In this document: positions 23,747 to 35,277 of the stretch, in pieces
Numbering within the stretch: the first letter of the stretch is position 1
How the letters are laid out: each line of letters starts with the position of its first letter
Assembly: GCA_023525975.1 (NCBI GenBank)
Contig: CM042027.1
Coordinates: forward strand, 14,713,001 to 14,777,000
From: Smallanthus sonchifolius
Taxonomy: Eukaryota; Streptophyta; Magnoliopsida; Asterales; Asteraceae
Reading direction: 5' to 3'
DNA length: 64,000 nucleotides
Made by a program: the position numbers and the translations under genes
The notes under the pieces: generated by a model
The model's database searches: none
What the model saw: only the letters and a program-made list of their open reading frames with translations
Told to the model about the DNA's origin: nothing

Positions 23747-24073
23747 CTAGGTTACACACCCGTGTATTACACAGGTTGTATATTAAATACGATATAATTC
23801 ATAAATATGTGTATACGTTTTTTCCGAACTTAATTTATAAACCTTGATACAACTTCCATTTGCAAACTGGAGAATAAGAACATCAGTATCATTAGAACTA
23901 TATACAATATATTCAGACATTTCTTAAATGTAGTTTGATATACTATTTTCTAATTTAAATATAAGATACAATAAAAAATTATATAATTAATAAGAGAGAG
24001 ATGTGGAAAAAAAAAGCTTGAGAATGAATAAAAGAACCAAAACCTTTATTTATCAGATAGCATAGAGTATAGA
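23747..24073 (-). mobile_element. Short Helitron, second of a head-to-tail pair
   Basis: In minus orientation the 3' end is A|CTAGGTTACACACCCGTGTA with hairpin cccgtgtattacacagg. The 5' end is at 24073, where the plus strand ...gagtatagaT gives TCTATACTC preceded by A. It abuts the first copy directly, so the two form a head-to-tail tandem. Confidence 0.65.
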
Positions 24074-25394
24074 TAATGATTTTTATAAAAAAAAATTTCT
24101 TAAAACGTGTTTTATTAAAAAAAAATGTTTGTTCATAAAACATTTTTTTAAATTGAATATTTCTTTCATTCTTTTTATAAATTTTTAAAAAATAAATAAA
24201 TATATAACGTTTCTAGAATTTGTATTAAAAACCACATAACATGTCAAAAATATGTAATGTGTAATTTTTATTACTAAGTATATAACATTGCATTTATTCA
24301 ACTCGTGTAAAAGATTTGTAATATAAGATTTATTACAATTTAACATGAATTTATAATAGGTTTTTAAAATTGGATTAAAAAATATCAGAGTAACAAAATT
24401 AAATTAACATTATTTATTTTTTCAACTAAATTATTTATAACTAAATTATGTATAAGGATTTTAAAATTTTCCTATATGAGTTAAAATTTACATTTAATTT
24501 GGTTTCAAAATAATATTCATTGACTTTAAAATATTTTGACTTTTTTATAAATTTAACTTAAAACACATTAACATAATTAGTAAATGTATTTTCATAAATC
24601 ATTACCTTAATAACTTTAAAATCATTTATTACCGTGAGAAATAAAAGTAAAGTATTTTGAGCGGGAAAATATTATTGAGAGAGCCTAAGAAGATGACATG
24701 TGGCATCAAATATTTTGATTTATTAGAGTAGTAAGATTAATAATTTGTTTAAAAATATATTATTATTGAAATATGAATGTGTATTTATTATGAGAGAGAG
24801 GCGAAATTTTTTTTATAAGGATCAATATGGAGGCGACACGTGGTATTGAGAAATCTTTATTTATTATATAGTATAGATTAATATTTTTTCTTTAATTCGT
24901 TATATTTTGATTTCCTATTATATATATTCTTATTTAATATAATTAATATTTTTCTTTAATAACATATTTATAATATCATTATTATTATTTAATAAGATAG
25001 AGACATATTTATTAGGAGAGAGATGCGGGAAAATCAATATAAGAAGGCACGAGAAAGTAACAAGTGTCTACATTAAACCTTTATTTATTAGCATAGATTC
25101 TTCATCTCTAGAAACTAAATTGATGCTTTACTTTTTTATACAAAATTTAAAATTTAATTATAGTGTTATAATTATATAAGATTGTTAAATTTGTATAAAA
25201 GTTAAAAAAATATGCATATACACAGTGTTATATCTTGTAAATGTTAAACTTCATAAAAATTATTAAAAAAAATTTTGATTCATGACATAGGCACATAGCT
25301 AAGTCTGTTACAACAAAATTCATCTTTTGTTATTCGATAAATCAAATATTGAAAATATAAATTATATATAATTTAAAGCATTTTACCAAATGAA
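24074..25394. other. AT-rich region with Helitron end remnants; no gene
   Basis: A worn plus-orientation 3' end lies near 24290-24330. Minus-orientation 5' ends (ctttatttatta...gtataga or gcataga) are visible at about 24857-24877 and 25078-25096. No complete copy can be closed. There are no coding signs. Confidence 0.45.
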
Positions 25395-25640
25395 AAACAA
25401 AGGTTATAAGTCGGCCACATAAAATAATTTACATAACCAGTCATGTTTCCAATAATGATGGTTTGATAATTAATAGAGACAAAATGTTTCTAGAAGGTTT
25501 CTATAAAGTTGTAGTACCCAGCCGTACAACTCTAAGTTGGTTCAAAGGGTTATCTTGTCCTCATAATTAAATAATCCGATGAATAAATAACTCCTCAAGC
25601 GTAAGAGAAATTGTAGAAAAATATTTGTGTTTTGGATGCT
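25395..25640. repeat. Conserved block C (copy 1)
   Basis: It contains gtcggccacataaaat, agacaaaatgtttctagaag, gtacccagccgtacaactct and ttggttcaaagggt, repeated at about 50940-51100. Its gtaccc/tagccgtaca phrase is also shared with block A, so A and C are themselves related. Confidence 0.7.
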
Positions 25641-25877
25641 TTTGAAATTATATATATAATTTTTTTGGAACGACTCAGAATTTATAGGAAGAAAAGGAGA
25701 TTAGCAAGAAGCTATCCCACTCAAACACAACAATGGAACGGCTCAAAATTATATATATAATTTATCCTGGTCTTTTTTTCCAGTGAGTTAATGTTTTTTA
25801 TTATCGATTGTTGTTTAATTTAAATAATATAATTCGAAGTTAAAAGTTAATCAAGCATCTAGATGGATTTGTTTGAG

Positions 25878-26158
25878 CTTAGGTCATCTGTAGTGATTTT
25901 ACATTCATGTCCGTCATATTAACATGAGACTATCATTAAATCAAATCATTAAGGTATATAGTGGTTTCACTATCCATACACAAATATATACTCATATATA
26001 CATAACACACACATGGAGCCCCTTTGCCTATGAAACCCCTCACGTCATGTGCCCCATGCCCTGGATCACGTCACAGGGGGCGGTGTTCCGCGCTCGTGAA
26101 AGAGCCAGGTGGCTCATACCCTGACTTTCACACTTCGATTACGAATAGTCTTAGGTGG
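25878..26158. mobile_element. MITE related to the one at 18.6 kb
   Basis: The ends ttaggtcatctgtagtga and the reverse complement of ...attcgtaatagtctta-type sequence form an imperfect inverted repeat. The phrase ggtttcactatccata plus ATATA repeats inside is shared, in the opposite orientation, with 18556-18815. No target duplication was resolved. Confidence 0.35.
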
Positions 26159-26399
26159 ATCAAACTATACTAGTGACACATTGACACTATTTTTTCCAAC
26201 GACACGTGACGGTCATTGCCGTGCTCCATCGCTTAGATAATCACGCCAATTTATTAACAAACATTTCCCCATTAAAAAGTTTTCTTCAAACCAATTTTAT
26301 AGAACAAGTTTAACTTTTATGCAATCAAATCTTGTTTCACAAATCCACAGACTTAAACCAGAAATTTATGTAGTCAATTGTTGTTCATGATCGACGTAA

Positions 26400-26770
26400 A
26401 ATTCACTTAAAGTGTTGCAAAAAATACTCTCAAAGTCTCAATACTTGTTAGAATATTTTCATTTAATTGATTATGTATGGGAGTCCACGTGATATATGTA
26501 CTTCACAGTTTGTTTGTGTTAAATAAAATTTGCCTAAGGTCGATCCCTAATCCCTTTATAACCACAAAAGCATATTTTTTTCTATTTATATTTTCAAACG
26601 GTTTCATATTAGTGACTCAACTCGAAATCAGGGCACATGACTTATTTGGTTTACACATCAAAGTATAAGCAAAAGTCTTACATAAAAACAAACTTGTCCA
26701 ATGAAACAAGAAACTTAGACATCCTATGCCAAGATTCACCAAATGTCGATATCCAATATGAAATCTTTCA
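26400..26770. repeat. Conserved block D (copy 1)
   Basis: Phrases gtgttgcaa, ctctcaaag, aatattttcattt and tttgcctaagg occur here and in the same order at 33880-34620, where a small hAT splits the second copy. Confidence 0.6.
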
Positions 26771-28660
26771 ACTGGCATGCAAGACCCTTTCCCAAGATAC
26801 ATGAGGCATCACACCTCCATGAAATACACACTCAAACAAATAGTTTACGCTCGTGAGTTCTAAGCCACATATTTCAAGAAAAAAACATCATTTCAAAACT
26901 CATGGTATTACAAGTTCCCAAAGACAATCGTATTACCTAGGACATCAACCAACTACTACAAGGAATGCCTTTCGCGTGGCAAGGAACAATAATTAGGTCT
27001 AACTAAACCGCATGAAGAATAAACTCACAAAGTAAACAGAAACACATAAAACACAAACAGGCTATATGCATGACTCATTTAACAAACTCGTTTGTTAACC
27101 ACACAAAATTCATGCTAGTGATATTTCTCACAAATAATTACGGTTTGTTATCAAATACTTAAAAAAATTAACATGCAATACAACCCAAAACATTTAAAAA
27201 GAGCAAAAAGTCATAGAAACTCACCTGAACACGCATGCACCGTTAATACAGTGAACATTCCTTAACCTCTGTCTTTTGCTCACAAAAAAACATCTCACAT
27301 ATATCAATAACATTTAACCATACATTATCGTCTGTCACTTAAACTTGAATCATAAAACCCACATCGTTAACCCATAAAATGTTATTGCAACTCGACATGT
27401 ACTCTAAATCACCAATTTATTAACACTTCTTGTTTATTTTTACTTTTTTATATAAAAAAATTAAGATTTATAAAAAAATATCTAAACATTTTAAATGTCG
27501 AATCATAATAAATTTACCACCATATCCCTACAATTCCAATTATTAGAGGATTCTGTTTGAACCGACAACAAACTAACAAACTATCTCAAACGATCGTTCT
27601 CAATTGTGCCTAACAAACACACTGTTTTCGTTACTGCTCATCTGACTTGGTCAATAATCGAGCTCGTTGAAACCCATGACCCCCTTGCCGAACCACCACA
27701 GCTGTCATCGAGAAAAATCATTGTTTTCGTTGCTCGAACGCCGCTTCCTTTGTTGGGTCTCGTCAAACCCACTGCCACCATCGTGGCCTCCTTCGTTGGG
27801 TCTCGTCAAACGTAGCCCTTTGTCTACAACTGCCATCGCCGTCGAAGTCACTGAGAACCACCTCATCATCATCGTTGTCATCAGTAACATAGATGACCAC
27901 CACCACCACTGTCGGCCCGTGACCGCCACCGGCCATCGCCATCGGCACCGAACTGTCGTCAACCCACCATCACCTCGACATCGGCATAGTGTCAGTCGCA
28001 GTCCACCTGAGACAACTTGTTTGTTATATATATGATCTAATCCCGAGTGACCCCCAATAAATTTTGAAACCAATCACATGAGTTTTTTTTATACCAAAAC
28101 GACATCCAAGAAAATTAGTTTAAAATTTTATAAATTTAATTTGTTAATTATTTTAAAGTAATTAACAAATATAAACCTATTATAAATGAATTAGATAACT
28201 ACATCTACCCATCAATACTTATAAACAATTAAACTCACTATGCCATTAAACATTTAACCAAATAACCTTTTACTATAAGCCTATTTATTCCTTTTTAAAC
28301 AATTAACCGGCTAGTCAAACCCTCCCCATCTCGAATAAGAAATGCCTCCTACCCCACCGCCCATTGGCAATCACCTGCCTTCTGCGAGAGTCAGGTCGTT
28401 TGTCGAAGTATTGCCTCTCCGCTCACTAGTGACCATGTAACGTCCACCATGCACACCCACAACTCAAAATATTTGAGTGACTTAACTCAATTCGGCAAAA
28501 AAGTTTCAATGACCCGACTCGACTTGACAGAAGTTCCCTTTTAAATAGATATCCGAACACCAAAATTTCTGACACACATGAAAAATGTTCCTGGGTCCAC
28601 CATTATCGATTCCATAAATGAAAACATAACCGATAAATATAAACGAAAACGAGTAGAACC
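26771..28660. other. No gene identified; GC-richer patch at 27.6-28.0 kb
   Basis: Most of the stretch is AT-rich with nothing recognisable. At 27600-28035 base composition rises and both strands stay open for about 120 residues. The reading is low-complexity (His/Pro/Arg-rich one way, Trp/Met/Asp-rich the other) because of CAC/CAT repeats. A 20-bp phrase ending gttgggtctcgtcaaac is duplicated at about 27756 and 27798. I do not call a gene. Confidence 0.4.
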
Positions 28661-29071
28661 GGTGGTGGATCCAGGATTTCTTGTGAGCGGGTGCACAAAC
28701 ATATTTACTTAACGATATAGTAAAACTATTTATACTTATTTAATTAATAATATGATGACTTTAGCAACATTTTTCGATCAAATTCAAGTGTACATCCTTA
28801 TTTTAATAAATGATTCCAAAATTGTCACATGTCATTATCATGTTTTTTCTCACCAAAATTTTTTGACTTTTAAGTTTGAAATTTAAAATTTAATTACGTT
28901 ATTGTTTTTAATTTTCAAAAAAGATGTTATAAAATTTGAATTCTGATTATTACTTAATTAAGGAAATAAAGAATTTTATTTTATGTTTTAGACATTATTT
29001 TAATCTTTTTACACGTTATTGTATTATCCATTTTTCTATTAAACAACACATGTGATACATGGATATATAAC

Positions 29072-29075
29072 CTAG
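29072..29075 (+). other. Lone Helitron 3' end (CTAG with worn hairpin)
   Basis: The string catgtgatacatg is followed by ...TAACCTAG|T, the 3' signature of the Helitron family here. I could not find its TC start. Confidence 0.45.
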
Positions 29076-29957
29076 TATATAATAAATATGAATTTGACTA
29101 TTCTAGCAAAAAATAATAAACAAAAAAGCCCTTATAAATCAATCAGCTAATAATAATATAATAACAAAATACATTATTTATCTATTCAATGGAATTAATA
29201 GCTAATATAAGATGTATAAGTCTAGGGTCACTTAAAACTAGTTTTATACCTGTCCGGTGACCGGGACACTTTAACATATTTTTTTAATATGGAATAGCCG
29301 TCTTTTTTTGAATTATAAGCAAAATCAGACAATTTGTATGTATTAATGATTTTGAATGTATAAAAGTCTTTCATTTGTAATTCATCTTTGTATTTAGGTT
29401 GCTCGTCTGTTTCTATATCAAGTATTGCTAAACCCAAATACAAAGTACCTGATCAACCCAAATACAAAGATGAAATACAAATGAAAGGCTTTTATACATT
29501 CAAAATCATTAATACATACCTTATACAAATAACTGAATGGATATATTTTGTGTGTAATAATGGTTATAACATCAATGGATTGAATGAAGCTATAGTATGA
29601 ACGTGAGATTATCATGTTTTAGGATTTTTCTTAATAATAGCAACATAACTCATTTGTAACATTATTATATACCAAAAATGACATTTAACAATAAAACCCA
29701 AAAATAGAAATAACGTCAAATTCTATAAAGTTGTCAAATGAAATAAAAGAGCACATGTATAGAAATCCAAATTTAACACAAACACGGATTGTAAGATTGA
29801 CCCATCAATTTAATATAAATGGCCTCGGGCATGTTTGGTTCGCACACGATTGAAGTGAAATCCGTAGACTTCAAAATATTCAGTGTAAAAACAAAAAATG
29901 TATAATATTCAATGCACAATACAAGTAGTATGATAGTAATAATGCCATCACTATATT

Positions 29958-30046
29958 AAACCTTTGGTAAACTCTTAATAATCAAGTCATCTGTAGTTTT
30001 GTGAAGAAGAGCAATGGCAGCATCAAATGATTCCATGGAGAAACAC
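29958..30046 (-). pseudogene. Exon-like fragment downstream of the GARP exons
   Basis: On the minus strand, after ...ATTGTTGCAG, the reading MESFDAAIALLHKTTDDLII runs to KSLPKV and a stop. It follows the GARP exons in the same orientation but does not match a part of HHO proteins that I know, so it may be a new 3' exon or a piece of another gene. Confidence 0.35.
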
Positions 30047-30484
30047 CTGCAACAATCCTTATGCATTAGGTTTGAGATTTTGTTCCCCACAAGCACAATT
30101 GAAATTTAAATGCAATAAACAAAATAAAAACTTAAATAAGCAGCGAACCTTATGAATATAGTACAAAGTGAAAACACTTGTATGTCATACATAACAAAAT
30201 GCAACAATTTACATATTTTAACTTCAAGAATTAGCTCATCGATAATCAAACACAATAAACCAACTATAGTATTTACGTGCGTAGTACCACAATAATTCTA
30301 AATAATTCAAAAACTAATATGTTTGTCTATTATGTTTTTAATTGTTGAGTACCTAATCATATGATCAAGCAGTTTTGGGGGCACCTACATGACAAATACC
30401 TCTTTTGCTTTAAAAAAATTGACAAGTATGACATCATAGCTACAAATATCATGACAAAAGAATAAACATCTTAAATTAAATACC

Positions 30485-31222
30485 TCTTTCAAGATTCAAC
30501 ATCCTGATCTTGGGGCGGCATCCCTAATCCGCTGCCCAAAGCACCACCAGATTGATTTGCAGATGAGGCATTAGAAGATGGAAATCTTCATGTATGAAGT
30601 TTGTATTTCAAGAATTTACAGAAAAAGGAAATATATATATATATATGTTTAATATTCAAGAAGTTCACCTTAATTTGGACAATTTTTATATAAAGATATG
30701 TTTAAAAAGTCTGAGGGCTTTATATGAATAAATAATTATAAATTTAAAACTCACTTGCAAATGACTTTTCACTTCATCATTGGTAAGACCATCAACTTGC
30801 ATAAGCTCTCCAATTTGCTTAGGGGGTTGTAAAAGATTTTATCAAAGAATTATCATAATCAGTTTCTACTTGCTACGTCAAAAATCAATCAACTAAAACC
30901 AAATAATTCTTATAAATCAATCAACTACGTCAAAAATCAAACAATTCTTATAAAACCTGCATATATATAGATCAAGGCCCTAGCTATATCTGGACTAAGA
31001 ATCTTACACATAAAATATTTGCTATAAAAACACAAAATTCAGTTAAATTAAGGACCCTTAGTATGGAAGAAAAAAAATATGAAATTTTCAAGTGCTAACC
31101 TTGTGACCATCCAAGTTGGTACAGAGCATTGAAAAATCGCCAGTGCAACTCAGTGGACCAATATATTCTTTCCTTTCTAGACGTATAATGTTGAGGTGGA
31201 TGACCGTGAATTGCACAGGTTT
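30485..31222 (-). pseudogene. GARP (G2-like) transcription factor of the HHO/NIGT1 type, broken
   Basis: Three exons lie in order on the minus strand. Exon 31222-31100 reads ...SRKERIYWSTELHWRFFNAL and YQLGWSQ. Exon about 30832-30755 reads PKQIGELMQVDGLTNDEVKS followed by HLQ. Exon 30608-30485 reads KYKLHT*RFPSSNASSANQS and ends ...PPQDQDVES*. Together these are the single Myb-like GARP helix-turn-helix of the HRS1/HHO/NIGT1 family, nitrate- and phosphate-responsive repressors, with the family's intron positions (after ..SQ and after SHLQ). Breaks: an in-frame TGA in the KYRLHTRR motif (probably CGA to TGA), a lost AG acceptor before that exon, and changed core residues (WSPELH to WSTELH, RRF to WRF). 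It lies inside an hAT element. Confidence 0.82.
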
Positions 31223-31390
31223 CTAAATTTAATTGACCTTGCTATGTTCTAACTTAGCACCTAATTAAAGTAAAACAAAATGACCTACATGTATATGAAA
31301 AATAAACTGAAATGGATGAGACCAGTTTGAAGATATTATAGAGAGAATTATATGAACAATTTTCAGTTTGTATCAAAAGAAGCCCTAAAA

Positions 31391-31812
31391 TCTATACTAT
31401 ATAAAAAATAAAGGTTTTTGTCTGTCACATGTCGCCACCATAGTCAATCTTATCATTTTTTTCCGTCTCTCTTTCTTTTTAAATGCACCTATATCTTTTA
31501 ATAAATTACTAATTATACTAATAAACCATATTTATTTTAAATTATCCTTTATTATAAAAATCTTTGAAACCTAATTATGTAATTTTTATTTTCAATCAAA
31601 TAGTAAATGAAAGTCAAATTACATTAAATAGTAATTAACGCATTTTCGAAACCCAATTATATATTATTTTTTATATATTTTGAATTTTGTTTTCTATCCT
31701 TAATATATGTATAGTAATACATTTATACACCTATAAAATACATAAATAAAATTTGAGAAATTTATGTATTTATATTTTTCACCCTGTGTGTATTACATGG
31801 GATCTAAGCTAG
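31391..31812 (+). mobile_element. Short Helitron nested in the hAT element
   Basis: It starts A|TCTATACTATATAAAAAAT and ends ...GATCTAAGCTAG|T, with hairpin-type ctgtgtgtattacatggg just upstream. It has the same start as the 321-bp copy at 39225. It lies between the GARP exons and the upstream leader exons, so it inserted after the gene was captured. Confidence 0.75.
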
Positions 31813-32079
31813 TTTGAGCATTATATGTTACTAATAATGAAAATTCTAAAACTCTAAATTCAAATTTTCTAATCTCATGATCATAGGTCGACACATTCTC
31901 AGATTCTACAAAATTTGAGTGTATTAACCATAAATAATCGCTAAATTATAGCACACATCAAAATCAATTACAATTTTTCAGAAATTTAGATGTATAATTA
32001 CACGATGTGCCCGTAACAATAACCACATCATATAAGTGTAAACACACAAATATAGTAAATTCCAATTACAAAGGTGTGT

Positions 32080-32545
32080 CTGAGAGAGAGACCTGTAGGA
32101 GTATCCTTGTGAAGTCCAGCAACGAAATTAGCACCGAAACCAGTGTTGCTACGGCGGAGGCCATATGCTACCGAAGGCTTAGATTTGAAGGCAGAAGAAT
32201 AAGATGAAGATGAATCTTCAATCATACTTGCTTAAACGAAAAAGTATTAAACTGAAATCGAAAGCAAAAAATCTAAATCATTACTTGATAGTAAATTACC
32301 TCGTAATTGGTGGTGGTTGTTTAGACGGCAGAGGAACTACTGCAAATGAAACATTTGGGATTCTGATTCGGACCATACTCTGAGTGTGGAGATCAACAAC
32401 AATAAAAAATAATGGAGGTTGAAACTCCGGTGACTGCAACAAAAAACGATTGTTGGAGGACCAAACATCCATTCGGGTTGCGCCAAGCTCCGTCCAAGAG
32501 ATTTGTAGAGAGACGATTGCATTTCTATATAGAGAGAGAACGGTT
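32080..32545 (-). pseudogene. Leader and first-exon candidate of the captured gene
   Basis: On the minus strand a TATA-like CTATATAGA at about 32523-32532 precedes an open frame (MQSSLYKSLGRSL..., 32522) that is probably leader. An ATG at 32225 opens MIEDSSSSYSSAFKSKPSVA through FVAGLHKDTPTG before a possible donor (CCTACAG|GTCTCTC). I do not recognise this reading, and it does not look like the usual HHO N-terminus. It may be the promoter and first exon of the gene taken up by the hAT, or a second captured gene. Confidence 0.35.
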
Positions 32546-33232
32546 ATCGAAGAAGGAGGTGACGTGGGGAGGAAAAGGGGGAGAATGAAAACCGCTGGAG
32601 CGTAGGAGAGAGAGTGAAACCTGATCCTACGGTAGTGAGGATTAATCCTCTACAGCTACAGCCTACGAGATTAGAGGAGCAGTTATAATTACATGGTCAG
32701 GATTAATCCTGAATTGATCCAACGGCTGACATGATTAGGGAGAGCAGTTTCTTTTATTCGCCGTCAATTAAAAGGAGGAATTAAAATCAATCTAAAAGTT
32801 TAGTTTGTAATTTCACTTGAACTAAAAGGGTCTGTATGAAACTTATAATTAATATACTTTGGATACCTACATTTGCCTTCAATCTTCCCCCAATGATCGT
32901 CGGAAACCTCAACAAAAACCCCAAGAACCTCCATCCATGGATAGCAACGATGATAAACTAAAGCTTACATTGATGATCTTAGATCCACATTTGAGTTCTA
33001 CCCCTGGAAACCGAAAAGAGGATGCCGGATTATAAATATGACCGATCTTCTTTAATTGCCTTCAAGTTTTGTCAAAATTGAAAATTCACTATGAGGATGA
33101 AGGGTGCCTGATTCATAATGAGATGGGTGCCTGTCCAAAATATAGGAAAAAAAACAGATATTTTTACACTAACTGGGCTTTGGTGAGTGGGTGCCTTAGC
33201 CCCCCCTTAATCTTCAAGTGCATCCGCCCCTG

Positions 33233-33883
33233 AGTAGAACATACGTTTCCGATTGACTCTCGTATCAGTTTTCTACTATAGTTAAACCTATAACCACATG
33301 TTCAATGACACATGTTTAACACGACACGTTTAACGAAACATAATTTTTACTTAAACAGTACACACGGACATGTGTAATAAACGTGCTACACAATATGAAA
33401 TGTTTAACATTATTAAATAAAAGTTTCCAAAAAATCAAGCAACTTGTGAATAAATAAGTTTAAGAAACAAAAATGTAATATATAATTGTAGTTTTTAAAT
33501 TGGGGTTAGAGAATTATGATATTTAACTATACATAAAATAAAAGTATGTCATTTTGATAACTGGGTCATAAATGTGTCACGTCCACCTATTAACACGTTT
33601 AACACGATTACTTAAGGGAGTTATGTATTTCTAAACGTGTTGACCCATTTATGACATGGTTACCCCAAACATTAAACCGTTTAACTTCATGTAGAGTCTT
33701 GTCGTGTTAACGAGTCATGTCACGAATTGACATCCCTGTATATGACTACAAAATGTTGGCTTATTTTCTTCCATATAATGATATCTATTATGCTTGTAAA
33801 CGTGTCAAACTTGGTAAGACATGATACTCTACATAACCCAATACCTCTCCCATACATTGGCGATTTTTAGATTTGCCTAAAGT
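33233..33883. other. No gene seen
   Basis: At about 33540-33730 the 'cgtgt(t)aac' and 'tgacacgt' type phrases alternate on both strands and end in ttgacatccctg, suggesting a worn terminal-inverted-repeat element whose other end I could not place. Confidence 0.35.
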
Positions 33884-33891
33884 GTTGCAAG

Positions 33892-34456
33892 TATGGATGT
33901 AAGCAAGCCGAGCTTCAACTTGACTCTTTTAACTTAGCTCAACCCGAATCATTTTGATTCTATAAGCTCGGGCTTGACTCATGAGTAATTTTTTCAGCTT
34001 GAGCTTGACTCGTTTTATTATTTATTTAACTATTTTATTTATATGCCTATAAAATTACTTTTAATATACTTATAATTATAAGTTTACATACAATATATAA
34101 GTAATATATAGTATTATTTAGTTATTTTTAATCATAATAACATTTTTATTATACATTATATATTTATTATATTAAATAAAATTAATATATTTATACAAAC
34201 AATTAGTTTACTTAGACTCGCAAGTCTAGTCAAACTTGATATAAGAAGCTTGAGGTACGACTCTTTATGTTCGAGCTTGTTTAAACTCGGGTCTATTCAA
34301 ACTTTTAACAAGTTGATTTCGAGTGGCTCACAAATAAGAAGCTTGTGGTTGGACTCTTTATGCTCGAGCTCGTTTAAGCTAGGGTCGGGTCTATTCAAAC
34401 TTTTAACAAGTTGATTTCGAGTGTCTCACAGGCAACTCCTATCATTTACATCCTTC
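33892..34456. mobile_element. Short hAT-like element
   Basis: The ends tatggatgtaa... and ...ttacatccttc are inverted. The flanks gttgcaag (33884-33891) and gttacaag (34457-34464) are an 8-bp duplication with one mismatch. It splits conserved block D: sequence on both sides joins up to match 26400-26560. The interior is AT-rich with repeated gagcttg/ctcgag motifs and no gene. Confidence 0.7.
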
Positions 34457-34464
34457 GTTACAAG

Positions 34465-34971
34465 AACCTACTCTCAAAGCTTGTCACATAATATTTTCAT
34501 TTCATTATGTGTGGTGTACACACAAAGTATGTACTACATATTTTGATTTGGGGATAAATAAACTTTGCCTAAGGACCCTCCTTTAACAACAAAAATTGGA
34601 AAAAAATAATTTGATTTTTTCAAAAGGTTGCATAGAGTGATACTTAACCATTTTGTAACTTAATGACAGTTGGAATAAATGCTTTATAGTTAGTTCAAAC
34701 AAAAACAAAAGCCAAATGAGGAGGATTCTTGCAATGAGACTCAAAAATTCAATAAGCTAGCATAGGCATATGAATTTTGGATGCCAATGTTTGACATTTC
34801 ACACCTACTTGTCTAGTTAAACTTATGACCACATGATTTGGTACCACGTATACACATAAGCATACGCCATACGCTTTAGCATACAAATATAAACGTTGGC
34901 ATCTTTTCTTCCAATCTACCCTTTCGACTTGGGGAGTAACTCTCGCTTGATGTCAAGTTCAATTTTAAGGA
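34465..34971. repeat. Conserved block D (copy 2, right part) and unassigned sequence
   Basis: From ctctcaaagcttg to about 34620 it parallels 26430-26600. The rest is AT-rich with no gene seen. Confidence 0.5.
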
Positions 34972-35081
34972 CTAGTAAAATTCCCGCACGCGTTGCCGCG
35001 CGCTAAACTCAGGAAATAATATTAAGTCTGTTACATGTGTTTGATAAGAAAAACCCAACAATATTATAAATATAGTATAGA
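34972..35081 (-). mobile_element. Very short Helitron with GC-rich 3' hairpin
   Basis: The minus-orientation 3' end is A|CTAGTAAAATTCCCGCACGC, with the GC-rich hairpin region cgcgttgccgcgcg inside. The 5' end is at 35081 (plus ...tagtatagaT). At 110 bp it is little more than its two ends. Confidence 0.6.
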
Positions 35082-35277
35082 TAAATTAATGTTAAGATAG
35101 TTTTTTTGTCTCTTCCTCTTTGACTACTACATATAGTGTAAGATGAGTTTCTTGAATCTGGTTCTCTTTGATTGCTTCAGTGAATGGAGCAGGTTTTGGG
35201 ACTAAAAAAATAATATTAATTCTGTTACATTATTATGTGGACTTTGTTTTGAAGTAATTACTATTTGTGCCTATCAT

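Larger units (their letters stand above)
28661..33232. mobile_element. hAT element carrying a GARP gene (perfect 8-bp target duplication)
   Basis: The left end is CGGTGGTGGATCC... at 28661 and the right end ...GCATCCGCCCCTG at 33232. As inverted repeats these give GGTGGTGGATC against GGGGCGGATGC, a worn hAT terminus. The flanks are agtagaac at 28653-28660 and agtagaac at 33233-33240, a perfect 8-bp duplication. Inside there is no transposase. Instead there are minus-strand exons of a GARP-type transcription factor, leader-like sequence, and a later Helitron at 31391-31812. This is the structure of a transposon that duplicated a host gene. Confidence 0.75.

Noticed and set aside
27606..28073. 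Overlapping open frames of about 120 residues on both strands
   Set aside because: They are low-complexity readings of a CAC/CAT-rich patch with no domain. Openness on both strands points to composition.
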